Assembly (NCBI GenBank): GCA_964521715.1 | Contig: CAZFSS010000039.1 | Location: forward strand, 1 to 26,206 | From: DAOVRD01 sp964521715 | GTDB lineage: Bacteria > Planctomycetota > Brocadiia > SM23-32 | Reading direction: 5' to 3' | DNA: 26,206 bases | In this document: piece by piece, positions 14,627 through 23,641 of the stretch | Layout of the letters: each line of letters begins with the position of its first letter | Position numbering within the stretch: the stretch's first letter is position 1 | Made by a program: the position numbers and the translations under genes | Notes under the pieces: generated by a model | What the model saw: the letters and a program-made list of their open reading frames with translations, nothing else | Databases searched by the model: none | What the model was told of the DNA's origin: nothing

Positions 14627-15055
14627 TCAGAACTCCACGGTGCGCCCCGCCGCCTTCAGGATGGCCAGCTTGCGCTCCCGCATCCGCGCGACCGACCCCG
14701 CGTCGCGGTCGTCATAGCCCAGAAGGTGGAGCAGGCCGTGGACGACGTAGAGCATCACCTCGTCCTCCATCCCGTGCGGCCTGCCGGCGCACTCGCGCTC
14801 GGCCAGTTCCACGTTGACGACGATCTCGCCGCTCAGGGACCGCTCGTCGCCCCCATAGGGGAAGGCCAGGACGTCCGTCACTCCCTCCCGGCCCAGGAAG
14901 CGCCGGTTCAGCCCGGCCATCTCCTCGTCGCCGACCAGGGCAACGCTCAGCTCAGCGTCCTTGCCTTCTTCCTTGAGCACCGTGCGGACGAGGGCACGGA
15001 TGGCCTCCAGGTCGCACTCAAGTGCGCCGTGTCTATTGGCCACTTCTATCTGCAT
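14627..15055 (-). CDS. ybeY: Endoribonuclease YbeY
   Basis: This 142-residue metal-dependent endoribonuclease is used in 16S rRNA 3'-end maturation and ribosome quality control. The conserved segment RRFLGREGVTDVLAFPYG (51-68) and the zinc motif HGLLHLLGYDD (106-116) identify it. The canonical motif ends in a third His (HGxLHLxGYDH); here Asp116 takes that place. A similar substitution occurs in Bacteroidetes YbeY, so activity may be kept. The ATG at 15055 lies inside the end of the upstream 7TM-HD gene, giving a 23-base overlap; the long open frame further upstream is that gene's shadow. The phoH-(7TM-HD)-ybeY order is common in bacteria. Confidence 0.93.
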   Translation of the reverse strand: MQIEVANRHGALECDLEAIRALVRTVLKEEGKDAELSVALVGDEEMAGLNRRFLGREGVTDVLAFPYGGDERSLSGEIVVNVELAERECAGRPHGMEDEVMLYVVHGLLHLLGYDDRDAGSVARMRERKLAILKAAGRTVEF

Positions 15056-17336
15056 TGCTTTCGCCCCCTTCGGCTGGCCGCCCGCCCCGCCCGCTGACCC
15101 TCTCCCTTCGCTGCTCCTTCGTCTCGCTCTTCTCCTGGTCGGGGTAGCTGACGCGGCTGTGGAAGACGGCCGCAAGCCCCCACACGAGCGCGTCCTCGAG
15201 GTGCTTGAGGTCGGTTATGGTCAGGTTGGATTCGTCGAGCTGCCCGTCGTGCAGCCGGTCGAGGATGATATCGTGGACCAGGTTCTGGAGCTGGCCGACC
15301 GAGGGAGAGTCCAGGGACCTGGCGGCGCTCTCAACGGCGTCGCAGAACATGACGATGGCGGCCTCTCTGCTGCTGGGCTTGGGCAGCCGGTAGCGGAAGG
15401 TGCGCTCCTGCATCTCATCGCGCTCGTCTTGCTCGCTCTTGGCCTTGCCCCAGAAGTACTTGACGACGCTGGAGCCGTGCGACTGCAGGATGATGTCGCG
15501 CACTTCCCTGGGCACGCCGTACTTCTCAGCCATCTCCGCGCCGTCCTTGGGGTGCGCCGTGATGATGAGGCTGCTCATGGAGGGGGAGAGCTCGTCGTGG
15601 GGGTTCTGCGCCCCTTCGGGCAGGTTCTCGGCGAAGTATTCGGGCTTCTTCAGCTTTCCGACGTCGTGGAAATAGGCGCTGACGCGGGCCAGCAGCGGAT
15701 TGGCGCCGATGGCCTCGGCGGCATCGGCCGCCAGGCTCCCCACCACCATGCTGTGGTGATACGAGCCCGGTGCGTCGAGCAACATGCGTTGCAGCAGGGG
15801 CTGATTGGGGTCGCTCCACTCCAGCAGGCGAACGTCGGTCGTGACGCCGAACAGGCGCTCGATGGCCGGCAGTATGCCGCTCAAGACGAAGCCGCTCAAC
15901 ACGCCGTTGGCCAGCGCCACCAGGGACTTGCCCAGGAGCGGCGACTGCCAGAACTGCCACGGCACCATCCCCCCGTTGACCGACCACATCAGCCCCAGGC
16001 CCCAGACGCAGCACAACTGGGCCGCGCCCGTCATGATGCCGGCCAGGATCAGCGTCCCCCGCGTGCGCACTTTGCCGGTCAGCAGCGCGGCGATGACCCC
16101 TCCCACGAAGAGCACGAAGAACTCGAAGTCCCCCCCCGGGCTGGCCAGCCGCACCAGCAGCGCGAAGAAGACGGCGGCAAACGCGCCGAAACGCTGGTCA
16201 TAGACGAGGCACATCGCCATCACCATCAAGGGCAGGGGCACCCAGAGCGGGCTCAGCCCTTTGATCACGCAGATCCGCGCGGTCGCCACCAGGGCGAGCG
16301 TCAGGACGACGAATGAGAGCATCTGGGGCTCGCTGGCCAGAAGGTCGGGGCGGTGCCGCCGCGCGTAGCCCGTTGCCCCGGCCATGATGATGAGCAGCAG
16401 CACGCCCAGGCCGGCCAGTTGCTCGACGCGAACCACCTTCCCCTCGTGGCTGGACCAGTACTGTTCCTGCTCGCTCTGGAGGTCCTCCACGTGCTGACCG
16501 TGTACCACGTTGCCCTTGACCAGTATGAGAGAGCCCGCCTTGACCCGTTCGGTTACCGGCGGCTGTTTCTCCTCGGCGATCTGGGCGGCCTGGAGGCTGC
16601 GCTCAACGTCCAGAACCACGTTCGGCCTCAAGGTCAGGGCGAATCCCTGCCGGACCAGCGCGGCCTGTGCCGGCTGAAGGCCCTTGACCACCTCTGCGAA
16701 GGCGTCGCGGAGCTCATCCGCGTCCCCGTCCAGCACGACCAGGGCGGACAGGGGCACGATCTCCTCCTCCCCGGAGGGCTTCAGCAACACGGCTTCGGAC
16801 GTCGCCTTGTCCTGGACCAGAGGCTGCTGGAGATCATCCCGGCTCACCAGGTAATCGTGGGACAGCACTTCGAGGGCGCTCTCGACCCGGTCGGCTCTCT
16901 CCTTCAGCACGGGCATGGCCTGGAGCAGGCCGCCTTTGTCGAAGCCCTCCGGCAGGGCCTGCCAAACCATGGACTTCGAACCTTCCCGGACGCCTCTGAG
17001 CAGGTCACTGGCGCCCCCGTCCCACTCCTCCTCGGCCTGGCGGAAGACGGGCGGTTCGGCCAGCCTCGCCTGATCCTTGGCGGCGCGCGTTCGTTCCAAG
17101 TTAGTGCGCAGGAAGCTGATGCGCGCTTTGAAGTCCTGCGGTGACGGCTTGCCGACCTCCACTTCCAGCGGGGCGCGGCCCGCCGTGAGCACTGCGTAGG
17201 TGGGCGCGGCGAACAGGAAGAACAGGATCACGCGGCCGATCCTTATCCCACGCAGCGAGAGGCGCGAGGGCTCAGCGGTCTGCCTGCGCTTCTTCTCGTG
17301 CCTGGTGGCGGTGTCCTGTGGCTTATCCTGACGCAT
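15033..17336 (-). CDS. 7TM-HD phosphohydrolase (PgpH-like c-di-AMP phosphodiesterase family)
   Basis: This is a 767-residue membrane protein. An N-terminal helix (35-52) is followed by a large extracytoplasmic 7TMR-HDED domain (53-304), a bundle of about seven helices (305-490) and a cytoplasmic HD domain (526-690). The HD domain shows SYHHSMVVGSLA with its metal-binding histidines, the His557-Asp558 pair in YFHDVGKLKKP, then NPHDELSPSMSSLIITAHPKDG and ILQSHGSSVVKYF. Characterised relatives such as Listeria PgpH hydrolyse c-di-AMP; whether this organism uses c-di-AMP is not shown here. It lies between phoH (10 bases upstream) and ybeY (overlapping), the usual order. The 20 residues after the first ATG are basic and cytoplasmic. 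Confidence 0.92.
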   Translation of the reverse strand: MRQDKPQDTATRHEKKRRQTAEPSRLSLRGIRIGRVILFFLFAAPTYAVLTAGRAPLEVEVGKPSPQDFKARISFLRTNLERTRAAKDQARLAEPPVFRQAEEEWDGGASDLLRGVREGSKSMVWQALPEGFDKGGLLQAMPVLKERADRVESALEVLSHDYLVSRDDLQQPLVQDKATSEAVLLKPSGEEEIVPLSALVVLDGDADELRDAFAEVVKGLQPAQAALVRQGFALTLRPNVVLDVERSLQAAQIAEEKQPPVTERVKAGSLILVKGNVVHGQHVEDLQSEQEQYWSSHEGKVVRVEQLAGLGVLLLIIMAGATGYARRHRPDLLASEPQMLSFVVLTLALVATARICVIKGLSPLWVPLPLMVMAMCLVYDQRFGAFAAVFFALLVRLASPGGDFEFFVLFVGGVIAALLTGKVRTRGTLILAGIMTGAAQLCCVWGLGLMWSVNGGMVPWQFWQSPLLGKSLVALANGVLSGFVLSGILPAIERLFGVTTDVRLLEWSDPNQPLLQRMLLDAPGSYHHSMVVGSLAADAAEAIGANPLLARVSAYFHDVGKLKKPEYFAENLPEGAQNPHDELSPSMSSLIITAHPKDGAEMAEKYGVPREVRDIILQSHGSSVVKYFWGKAKSEQDERDEMQERTFRYRLPKPSSREAAIVMFCDAVESAARSLDSPSVGQLQNLVHDIILDRLHDGQLDESNLTITDLKHLEDALVWGLAAVFHSRVSYPDQEKSETKEQRRERVSGRGGRPAEGGESNADRSGQ

Positions 17337-17346
17337 CTGGAAGCTC

Positions 17347-18309
17347 CTAGGAGTCGGCCCTCGTGCCGGCCGAAGCCGCCGGATCCTGATGGTAGGCGTT
17401 GAGTATGAGGCGCACGAGCTGGTGGCGGACTATGTCCGTATCGGTCAGCCACACGCACCGGATGCCGGCCACATCCCTGAGCCGCTCCTGGGCGTCGACC
17501 AACCCGCTCTTCTCTCCGGGCGGCAAGTCCACCTGAGTGATGTCCCCGGTGACAACCAGTCTCGCATGAACGCCGAGCCGGGTCAAGAAGGTCTTCATCT
17601 GGCCGACGGTGCAGTTCTGGGCCTCGTCCAGGATGATGAAGGCGTTGTCGAGCGTGCGTCCGCGCACGAAGGCGAGGGGCAGTATCTCAATGATGTCGTT
17701 CTCGACGTATCGCTTGACCTGGCGCACGTCCATCAGGTCGTGAAGCGCGTCATAAAGGGGTCTCAAGTAAGGGTTTACCTTGTCATATATGTCCCCGGGC
17801 AGAAAGCCGAGGCTCTCGCCCGCCTCAACGGCCGGCCGGCAGAGCACGATCCGGCCCAGCTCCCCCTGGCGCAGGTAGTTCAGCGCCATGGCCACGGCCA
17901 GGTACGTCTTGCCGGTCCCGGCCGGTCCGATGCAGAGCACGATGTCGCTGGACTGCATGGCCCTGACGTAGGCCGCCTGGCCGGGCGTTCGCGGGGCGGC
18001 CCCCGGCCAGAGCTCGGGGCCCTGCGCCCCCGGGGCGGGCGTTCCGGCCGGTTGAGCCATCTGCTTCTCGATGAGCTGCCTGACCATGTCCTCGGTCACG
18101 ACCGCTCCCCGGTTGAGCTCTCGTTCCATCGCGAGCACGGCGGCCTCGCACCGCTGCACGTTCTGGTCCGGGCCGTCGATGCGCAGTTCGCCGCCGCGCG
18201 CCACCATATCCACGTCGAACGCGTCGCGCAGTTGCTTCAGGTAGCTGTCGCGCGGGCCGAACAGCCTGACCACTTCATCCTGCCCGCCGACCTGTAAGGT
18301 CCTTTGCAC
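17347..18309 (-). CDS. phoH: PhoH-family ATPase (PhoH-like protein)
   Basis: This is a 320-residue cytoplasmic P-loop protein. The N-terminal part (1-70) is a KH-like RNA-binding segment typical of PhoH/YbeZ. Walker A is GPAGTGKT at 128-135 and Walker B is IILDEAQN at 225-232; the conserved RPAVEAGESLGFLPGD (158-173) and VTGDITQVDLP (253-263) are intact. It is probably an RNA-linked ATPase working with YbeY, as in E. coli ybeZ-ybeY. The start is the GTG at 18309, 6 bases after the cdsA stop. The Pro/Gly-rich linker around 86-110 is of variable type. Its stop is 10 bases before the 7TM-HD gene. Confidence 0.95.
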   Translation of the reverse strand: MQRTLQVGGQDEVVRLFGPRDSYLKQLRDAFDVDMVARGGELRIDGPDQNVQRCEAAVLAMERELNRGAVVTEDMVRQLIEKQMAQPAGTPAPGAQGPELWPGAAPRTPGQAAYVRAMQSSDIVLCIGPAGTGKTYLAVAMALNYLRQGELGRIVLCRPAVEAGESLGFLPGDIYDKVNPYLRPLYDALHDLMDVRQVKRYVENDIIEILPLAFVRGRTLDNAFIILDEAQNCTVGQMKTFLTRLGVHARLVVTGDITQVDLPPGEKSGLVDAQERLRDVAGIRCVWLTDTDIVRHQLVRLILNAYHQDPAASAGTRADS

Positions 18310-18315
18310 CGTGCC

Positions 18316-19248
18316 TTAACCTCCCGGGGCCAGCCGGCCCACGCATAGGAAGAAGACGTAGCTCACCGGGGCCACGAACAGGACGTCGTCGATGATGTCC
18401 AGCACGCCGCCGAGGCCCGGCAGCAGTCGGCCGGAGTCCTTGACGCGCGCCTGCCTTTTCAGGAGCGAGGCGGTCAGGTCGCCCAGCATCGCCGCAGCCG
18501 CCACAACGGCCCCGTAGAGGCAGGCAACCGGCGCCGTCATCATCGCCCACGGCGTGAAGGTCAAGGCATAGGCCGCCGCGACGCTTCCCACGACGGCGCC
18601 CACCGCGCCGCTCACCGTCTTGCGGGGACTGACGACGCGCGCCAGCGGCATTCCACCGACGCACGTGCCGACGAAGTACGCCCCCGTCGATCCGACCTTG
18701 CAGGTCGCCAGGATCGTGATCAGGCCCACCACTCCCCACCGCATGCGCGCCGCCGTCAGGAAGCCCAGAAGCAGCGGCACGTACAGCAGCCCGACCATGT
18801 TGGCGCTGACGGCCTGGACGGTGCCGTCGATCTCCGCCCGCAGGACCCGGCTGCTCAGCAGGCCCATCAGGATTGCGACGAGGAAGCTGCAGCCGCCCAC
18901 CCAGGGATCGGGGAACACGCCGGGCGATGCCCAGCCTGCCCACTGCAGCAGGAAGAGGGCAACTCCTCCGAGCACTAGCAAGGACCTGTCCGCCGGGGCG
19001 CCCGTTCGACGGGCGAGGTCGGCGAACTCGCGCATCGCCAGCGCCACGCCCGCTATGCCGCAGGCTGCGTAGACAAACGCGGCATCCCAGATCGAATCGG
19101 CCGCCAGCAGCAGGGCGGCGACGGTCACCAGCAGCAAACCGATGCCGGTCCGCGCCTGGAAGGAGATTGCCTCTCGCACCGGAGCTGGCGCAACCGCTTC
19201 CGCGGCCGGCGGATCCGCGTCGTTCCGTAGTTCGCTCGGTGAATCCAT
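18316..19248 (-). CDS. cdsA: Phosphatidate cytidylyltransferase (CDP-diglyceride synthase)
   Basis: This 310-residue inner-membrane enzyme makes CDP-diacylglycerol from phosphatidate and CTP. There are about eight hydrophobic helices. Family motifs are GAYFVGTCVGGMPLARVVSPRKTVSGAVG (split over 189-217), GDLTASLLKRQARVKD (256-271) and GLGGVLDIIDD (278-288). Two positions are atypical: the Asp usually before TGAYF is Ser187, and the PGHGG motif reads PGLGG. The main acidic residues Asp257, Asp271, Asp284 and Asp287 remain. I start at 19248 (MDSPSEL), 17 bases after the uppS stop; the longer frame upstream overlaps uppS and has no homology. The uppS-cdsA order is widespread. Confidence 0.92.
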   Translation of the reverse strand: MDSPSELRNDADPPAAEAVAPAPVREAISFQARTGIGLLLVTVAALLLAADSIWDAAFVYAACGIAGVALAMREFADLARRTGAPADRSLLVLGGVALFLLQWAGWASPGVFPDPWVGGCSFLVAILMGLLSSRVLRAEIDGTVQAVSANMVGLLYVPLLLGFLTAARMRWGVVGLITILATCKVGSTGAYFVGTCVGGMPLARVVSPRKTVSGAVGAVVGSVAAAYALTFTPWAMMTAPVACLYGAVVAAAAMLGDLTASLLKRQARVKDSGRLLPGLGGVLDIIDDVLFVAPVSYVFFLCVGRLAPGG

Positions 19249-19265
19249 GTTTCCGACGTTCGCTC

Positions 19266-20054
19266 TCAATGCGTGCTTTCGGTCTTTTCCCCTTGTGCTT
19301 TGGCGGCGGGGCTGCGCCGTCTGGCGCGCCTCTCGTCTGCGCGCAGGCCGCCGAAACGCCGCTCCCTGCGCGCGAACTCCTCGAGGGCCTGCTGGAGCTC
19401 CTCCTTGCCGAAGTCCGGCCACAGCGTGTCGGTCACGTAGAGCTCCGCGTAGGAGAGCTGCCAGAGAAGAAAATTGCTCAGGCGCATCTCGCCTCCCGTG
19501 CGGATCAGCAAGTCGGGGTCCGGCAAGTCGGCGGTGTAGAGATGCTGCTGGAGGAGCCGCTCGTCGACCTGCTCGGGGGCGAGCCGGCCCTCCTTGACCT
19601 CGGCTGCGATCGCGCGCGCCGCTTCGGTGATCTCCCGGTGTGCGCCGTAGTTGAGCGCAGCCACCACGGTCAGGGCCTTGCCGTGGCGCGTGGCCTCGAT
19701 GGTAGCCTCGAGCTCCCTGCGTACGGCCGCCGGGAGCTCCTCAACCGCCCCGATGGCCCGGAACCGGACGTCGTTCTCCACGAAGTCGTCCCGGCTGTCC
19801 CGGAGGTACTTGCGCAGGTTCGACATCAGGAAGCGCACTTCGGCGCGGGGGCGCCTCCAGTTCTCCGTGCTGAAGGCGTAGAGCGTTAGCACGCCGATCT
19901 TCCGTTCCAGGCAGCACTTGACGATGGCCTTGGCGCTTTCGGCGCCGGCGCGGTGGCCCTCGTTGCGGGCCAGTCCCCGGCTCTGCGCCCATCGGCCGTT
20001 GCCGTCCATGATGATGGCGACGTGCCAGGGCACTTTCTGCGGTTGCTCAGCCAT
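19266..20054 (-). CDS. uppS: Undecaprenyl diphosphate synthase
   Basis: This 262-residue cis-prenyltransferase makes the C55 lipid carrier for peptidoglycan and other envelope polymers. The substrate loop IIMDGNGRWAQSRG carries the catalytic Asp17 and the DGNGRW signature. FSTENWRRP (66-74) and RTGGEMRLSNFLLWQ, with the downstream TLWPDF, are the other conserved blocks. It starts at 20054, with an 8-base overlap with the purA stop, so translation is probably coupled. The last 30 residues (RRERRFGGLRADERRARRRS and following) are a basic tail longer than usual. It supplies carrier lipid that the ArnT-like enzyme elsewhere in the window could also use. Confidence 0.96.
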   Translation of the reverse strand: MAEQPQKVPWHVAIIMDGNGRWAQSRGLARNEGHRAGAESAKAIVKCCLERKIGVLTLYAFSTENWRRPRAEVRFLMSNLRKYLRDSRDDFVENDVRFRAIGAVEELPAAVRRELEATIEATRHGKALTVVAALNYGAHREITEAARAIAAEVKEGRLAPEQVDERLLQQHLYTADLPDPDLLIRTGGEMRLSNFLLWQLSYAELYVTDTLWPDFGKEELQQALEEFARRERRFGGLRADERRARRRSPAAKAQGEKTESTH

Positions 20055-21348
20055 GGGCTTCGCGTTCGATCACCTGTCCTCTGCGGGGCCCCACGGAGAC
20101 GAACTCCACGGGTGCTCCGGTCAGGTCCTCTATGGCCTGGAGGTACTGGCGAGCCCGCGCCGGCAGCTTCTCCCAGCCGGTCACGTCCGATATGTCGCGC
20201 TGCCAGCCGTCCAGTTCCTCATAGACGGGCTCCACCTCCTCGAGGGCCTCCGAGCTGGCGGGGAAGCTCTGAAGCTCGCGCCCGTCCAGCCGGTAACGGG
20301 TGCAGATCTTGAGTTTGTCGAACGCGCTCAGAACGTCCAGCATCCCCACGGCCAGGCCGGTCACGCCGTTCAGCCGGGCCGCGTGGCGCAGCGCGACGGC
20401 GTCCAGCCAGCCGCACCGACGCTGCCGCCGGGTGACGGAACCGTACTCGCGGCCGCCGTGCGACTCGATCGTCCGCCGGATGGTTTCGCCCACTTCGTTG
20501 TCCTGCTCGGTGGGGAACGGCCCTGTCCCCACGCGCGAGCAATAGGCCTTCACGACGCCGATGGTCCGGTCTATGCGCGTCGGGGGAATGCCGGTGCCGA
20601 CCGTTGCGCCGCCGATGATCTCGCTGCTCGTGACGAAGGGGTAGGTGCCGAAGTTCAGGTCCAGCATGCTGCCCTGGGCGCCCTCCAGCAGGATGCTGCG
20701 GCCATCATTCAGCGCCTGGTGGATCAGGGGGACGGTGTCCTGCACGTGCGGCCTGAGCTTCTCTGCGTAGCCGCAGTATTCCTCATGGATGGCTTCGGCG
20801 TCGAGCGGCTCGGCGCCGTACACTTTCTCCAGGATGCGGTTCTTGACCTCCATCTGGGCCAGCAGCTGCGCGCGGAAGACGTCCGGCTCCATCATCTCGG
20901 CGAATCGGATGCCGCAGCGCGACGCCTTGTCGGCGTAGCACGGCCCGATGCCGTTCTTGGTGGTGCCGAGCCGGGCGTCGCCTCTTGCCTTCTCGACCGC
21001 TTCGTCCAGGGCCTTGTGATAGGGCATCACTACGTGGGCGCGATCGCTGATGACCAGGTTATCGCCCACGTGCACGCCCCGCCGGCGCAGGGCGGCGATC
21101 TCCGCCACCAGCGCGGCGGGGTCCACCACGACGCCGTTGCCGATGATGCACAGCGTCTGGGGCCGCAGGATGCCGCTCGGGACCAGGCGCAGAATGAACT
21201 CCTCTTCGCCTATGTGGATGGTGTGGCCGGCGTTGGCTCCGCCCTGGAAACGGATGACCAGGTCGAACCGGGCGGACAGGGCATCTATGACCTTTCCCTT
21301 GCCTTCGTCCCCCCACTGCAGGCCTACCAGCAGGACCGTCTCGCCCAT
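20047..21348 (-). CDS. purA: Adenylosuccinate synthetase
   Basis: This 433-residue cytoplasmic enzyme joins IMP and aspartate using GTP, the first step from IMP to AMP. The N-terminal GTP/IMP loop is VGLQWGDEGKGKVIDAL, with the catalytic Asp13 and Gly-Lys motif. FQGGANAGHTI follows at about 35-45, then LGTTKNGIGPCYADK and EGAQGSMLDLNFGTYPFVTSS. The ATG at 21348 fits the family start (MGETVLLVG) and is preceded by AAGGAG about 5 bases away; upstream in-frame codons lack homology. It heads the - strand series of seven genes. A promoter at 21630-21658 implies a leader of about 270 nt. Confidence 0.97.
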   Translation of the reverse strand: MGETVLLVGLQWGDEGKGKVIDALSARFDLVIRFQGGANAGHTIHIGEEEFILRLVPSGILRPQTLCIIGNGVVVDPAALVAEIAALRRRGVHVGDNLVISDRAHVVMPYHKALDEAVEKARGDARLGTTKNGIGPCYADKASRCGIRFAEMMEPDVFRAQLLAQMEVKNRILEKVYGAEPLDAEAIHEEYCGYAEKLRPHVQDTVPLIHQALNDGRSILLEGAQGSMLDLNFGTYPFVTSSEIIGGATVGTGIPPTRIDRTIGVVKAYCSRVGTGPFPTEQDNEVGETIRRTIESHGGREYGSVTRRQRRCGWLDAVALRHAARLNGVTGLAVGMLDVLSAFDKLKICTRYRLDGRELQSFPASSEALEEVEPVYEELDGWQRDISDVTGWEKLPARARQYLQAIEDLTGAPVEFVSVGPRRGQVIEREAHG

Positions 21349-21629
21349 GCTCCTTGTCCCTTTATGCAAAAGGACGGTTCCCCGCGCGCCTTCTCCCCCG
21401 GGCACGTGACAAGCCGCAAGCCCGTGTCACCGATGGAGGGGTGGTGCGAGGCAACGTCCCGGCTGAACGCGTGGCACGATCTGAAGTCGCTCTGTCGGAG
21501 GTCCCACACTATCAGTGGCGTTGGTGCTCGGCCGCGTCGGACGTGATCGCCGGCGGCGAACCGGCCAGTTCGATCTTGCCCCCGGCATGAGGCAATGAAC
21601 GAGTAACCCCGCCCGAAATGTCAGGCCGC
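21349..21629 (-). other. Probable long 5' leader of purA
   Basis: No gene is visible. If transcription begins near 21622, as the promoter predicts, about 270 bases of leader precede purA. Reading the - strand, GTGACA and TGTCAC (within 21403-21428) pair as a 6-bp stem, with possible alternative pairing of CGGGC and GCCCG just beyond. I do not recognise a known riboswitch or leader peptide. Confidence 0.35.
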
Positions 21630-21658
21630 ATTGTACATCAGGCGCCCTTTCAAGTCAA
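21630..21658 (-). promoter_or_regulatory. Sigma70-type promoter of the purA operon
   Basis: On the - strand TTGACT (21658-21653), a 17-base spacer and TACAAT (21635-21630) form a near-consensus promoter pointing toward purA. No closer promoter to purA was found by eye. Confidence 0.7.
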
Positions 21659-21784
21659 GCTTGTGCTGGGCCGATGCCTCTGGGCTTAAGTTACTTTTGG
21701 CAAACGGGTTACGGCGTTGGCCGGCGGCGCTTGGCGCGCCCTGAGGCTTCACGCGGAGGCCTGTCCGGCGGGTGCGGCACGCTC

Positions 21785-23473
21785 CTACGGCTGGCGGAGC
21801 CAGGCGGGGCGGCGGGTGAGGGAGAGCTTGTAGACCTCGCGGGCCAGCTTGAGGCGTCGCCGGGGGTCGCGCTCACCCCACCAGGTCTGGCGCAGGCAGC
21901 GCATCCTGTCCAACACGGTTACGTCCGCCGGAAGGCCCGCGTTCAGACGCGCCAGCAACCTTACCCATTGCGTCCGTGTGAACGGCACCCCAAAGTGCAC
22001 CCGGTCCAGGTCCACCAGCCAGAGGTTGAACTCTCCGTCCGTCTTTCTGACCAGGAAGTTCGTCGGCTTGGTGTCCGGGTGGTATACCTCCGCCCCTTCC
22101 AGCGCGTTCAGCAGCTCGGCCATCGCGCGGCCCAGCGCGCGCCGCCGAAGGCCCGTCGGGAGGCGCCCGCCGAGGGCGAGCGTGCCCAGGTCGCCGTCCG
22201 TCTCGAGCGCCTCGGCGATGAGGTAGTCGGGCCGGCCGGACAGCTTGAACCGGCTTTCCAACAGCGCCAGGGGACGGGCGGCCGGAAGGCCCCGCACGGC
22301 GAACCCCTGCGCGGCCACCCACGCGGAGCGTGCCCGGCTGCGCGGACGCAGGAGGTCCTTCAGCCTTTCCCAGACCGAGTCGCGGCGGAACGCCTTGACG
22401 CACACCTCGCCCGGCTTCACGCCCTCAGGCGCAGCCGGGCGGCTCGCGTCGAACGGCGGGACGGCCTCGCACGGGCAGACCGTGACCTCGGTGCGGCGCC
22501 CTTTGCGGAGGGCTCGCCCCGAGCCCTCGTCGCCCGCGACCGCGGCCCGGTGCGCTTCAATCGCCCCCAGCGCCGCGCCGACGGGGAAGTCCCGCCGGCG
22601 GTGGATCACGAAGCCTCCGGCCTTCTCCCGCGTGAACATCGTGCTCTCCACCAGGCACCGGCGCGTGCGGCTATTCACGTGGCGCCGCCAGAGCCTACGC
22701 TTTGCCTCGCCCAGGTCCACGCACCATTGGACCCACGTCAGGAGGCTATCCGCCGGGGGCCCCTGCCATTCGCGCGAAAGGACCTGCAGGAAACCGTCCC
22801 GATCCCGCTCAGAGACCCCCTCGGGAGGGGTCGCGCCGGCCAGCATGGCCACCATCCGGGCTGCACCTGCGTCACTGAGCTCCGTCAGGCGGACGGCGTC
22901 CAGGTCGACCACGTAGAGACGCTGACCGGCCGGCGCCCCCGGCACCACGAGCACGTTGCCGAGGTGGTAATCGCGGTGGTAGAAGCCGCCGTCCATGAGG
23001 CGCGCGGTCAGGCGGCCCAGTTCCTCGATGAGTTCGCGGCGGTATCCGGGGCGGCGCTTCTGCATGGTGCGCAGCTCCTGAGCGATGAAGCGGCCGAGTT
23101 TGGCTGCGTCCTGGATCTCTCGGCTGACCAGGAATGCCTCGCACGGCAGGCCCCGCTTGCGGCGCACCGCGATGGCCAGCACGTCGCACGTCGGGATTCC
23201 GGCCGCCTGGAACGCGCGGCAGGTGCGCCACTCCCTCGCCGGTTTCGTGGGCACGAGGAGGCGCTTGAGCCGCTCGCGCCAGGCGCGGAACTTGTAGCGC
23301 TTCAGGTAGAGGCCGGGCCCTTCGGGATGGTCCGGGTCCGGGACGCGCAGGACGGTCCGCACCATGCTGTCCTTGACGAACTCATCCTCGCTCAGGGCCT
23401 CGGGATGGCGCGAGCGCTCGATGTCGAGCCGGGGGATGGTGGCTGCGAACTCCTGGACGGCCAGCCACTGCAT
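21785..23473 (-). CDS. Tandem Kdo/WaaP-type lipopolysaccharide kinase (two kinase domains)
   Basis: This is a 562-residue protein with two eukaryotic-like kinase domains of the WaaP/KdkA type. Domain 1 has the ATP lysine near 58 (LYLKRYKF), the catalytic loop HRDYHLGN at 166-173 and the metal motif VVDLD at 188-192. Domain 2 has CVKAFRRD (Lys360), YHPDTKPTN at 464-472 and LVDLD at 486-490. Both keep the catalytic Asp and the Asn, so both may be active. WaaP-family kinases phosphorylate heptose or Kdo of the LPS core at the inner membrane; no helix is seen here. The ATG at 23473 starts just before WLAVQEFAATIP; the frame stays open to 23605, so a longer start is possible. It may phosphorylate two sites, or one domain may act on the other. 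Confidence 0.83.
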   Translation of the reverse strand: MQWLAVQEFAATIPRLDIERSRHPEALSEDEFVKDSMVRTVLRVPDPDHPEGPGLYLKRYKFRAWRERLKRLLVPTKPAREWRTCRAFQAAGIPTCDVLAIAVRRKRGLPCEAFLVSREIQDAAKLGRFIAQELRTMQKRRPGYRRELIEELGRLTARLMDGGFYHRDYHLGNVLVVPGAPAGQRLYVVDLDAVRLTELSDAGAARMVAMLAGATPPEGVSERDRDGFLQVLSREWQGPPADSLLTWVQWCVDLGEAKRRLWRRHVNSRTRRCLVESTMFTREKAGGFVIHRRRDFPVGAALGAIEAHRAAVAGDEGSGRALRKGRRTEVTVCPCEAVPPFDASRPAAPEGVKPGEVCVKAFRRDSVWERLKDLLRPRSRARSAWVAAQGFAVRGLPAARPLALLESRFKLSGRPDYLIAEALETDGDLGTLALGGRLPTGLRRRALGRAMAELLNALEGAEVYHPDTKPTNFLVRKTDGEFNLWLVDLDRVHFGVPFTRTQWVRLLARLNAGLPADVTVLDRMRCLRQTWWGERDPRRRLKLAREVYKLSLTRRPAWLRQP

Positions 23474-23641
23474 CCCGTGCGCCCGGACTCTGGTGATCGG
23501 CCTTTTCAAGGGCTCGCCGCTCGTGGGCGGGTCGCAAGACAACGCGGCCCGCCGGGTCAATGCGCGTTCGGGCACATCGTATCCCGGCGGACCGCTCCGG
23601 TGCAATCGGGGCTGACAGGCGGCGTCAGGCGCGGTGCTCCC

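Noticed and set aside
21349..21629. Possible tRNA, tmRNA or SRP RNA in the purA leader (GGTTCG and short stems seen)
   Set aside because: No cloverleaf, no tmRNA tag region and no SRP core motif could be built from the sequence.
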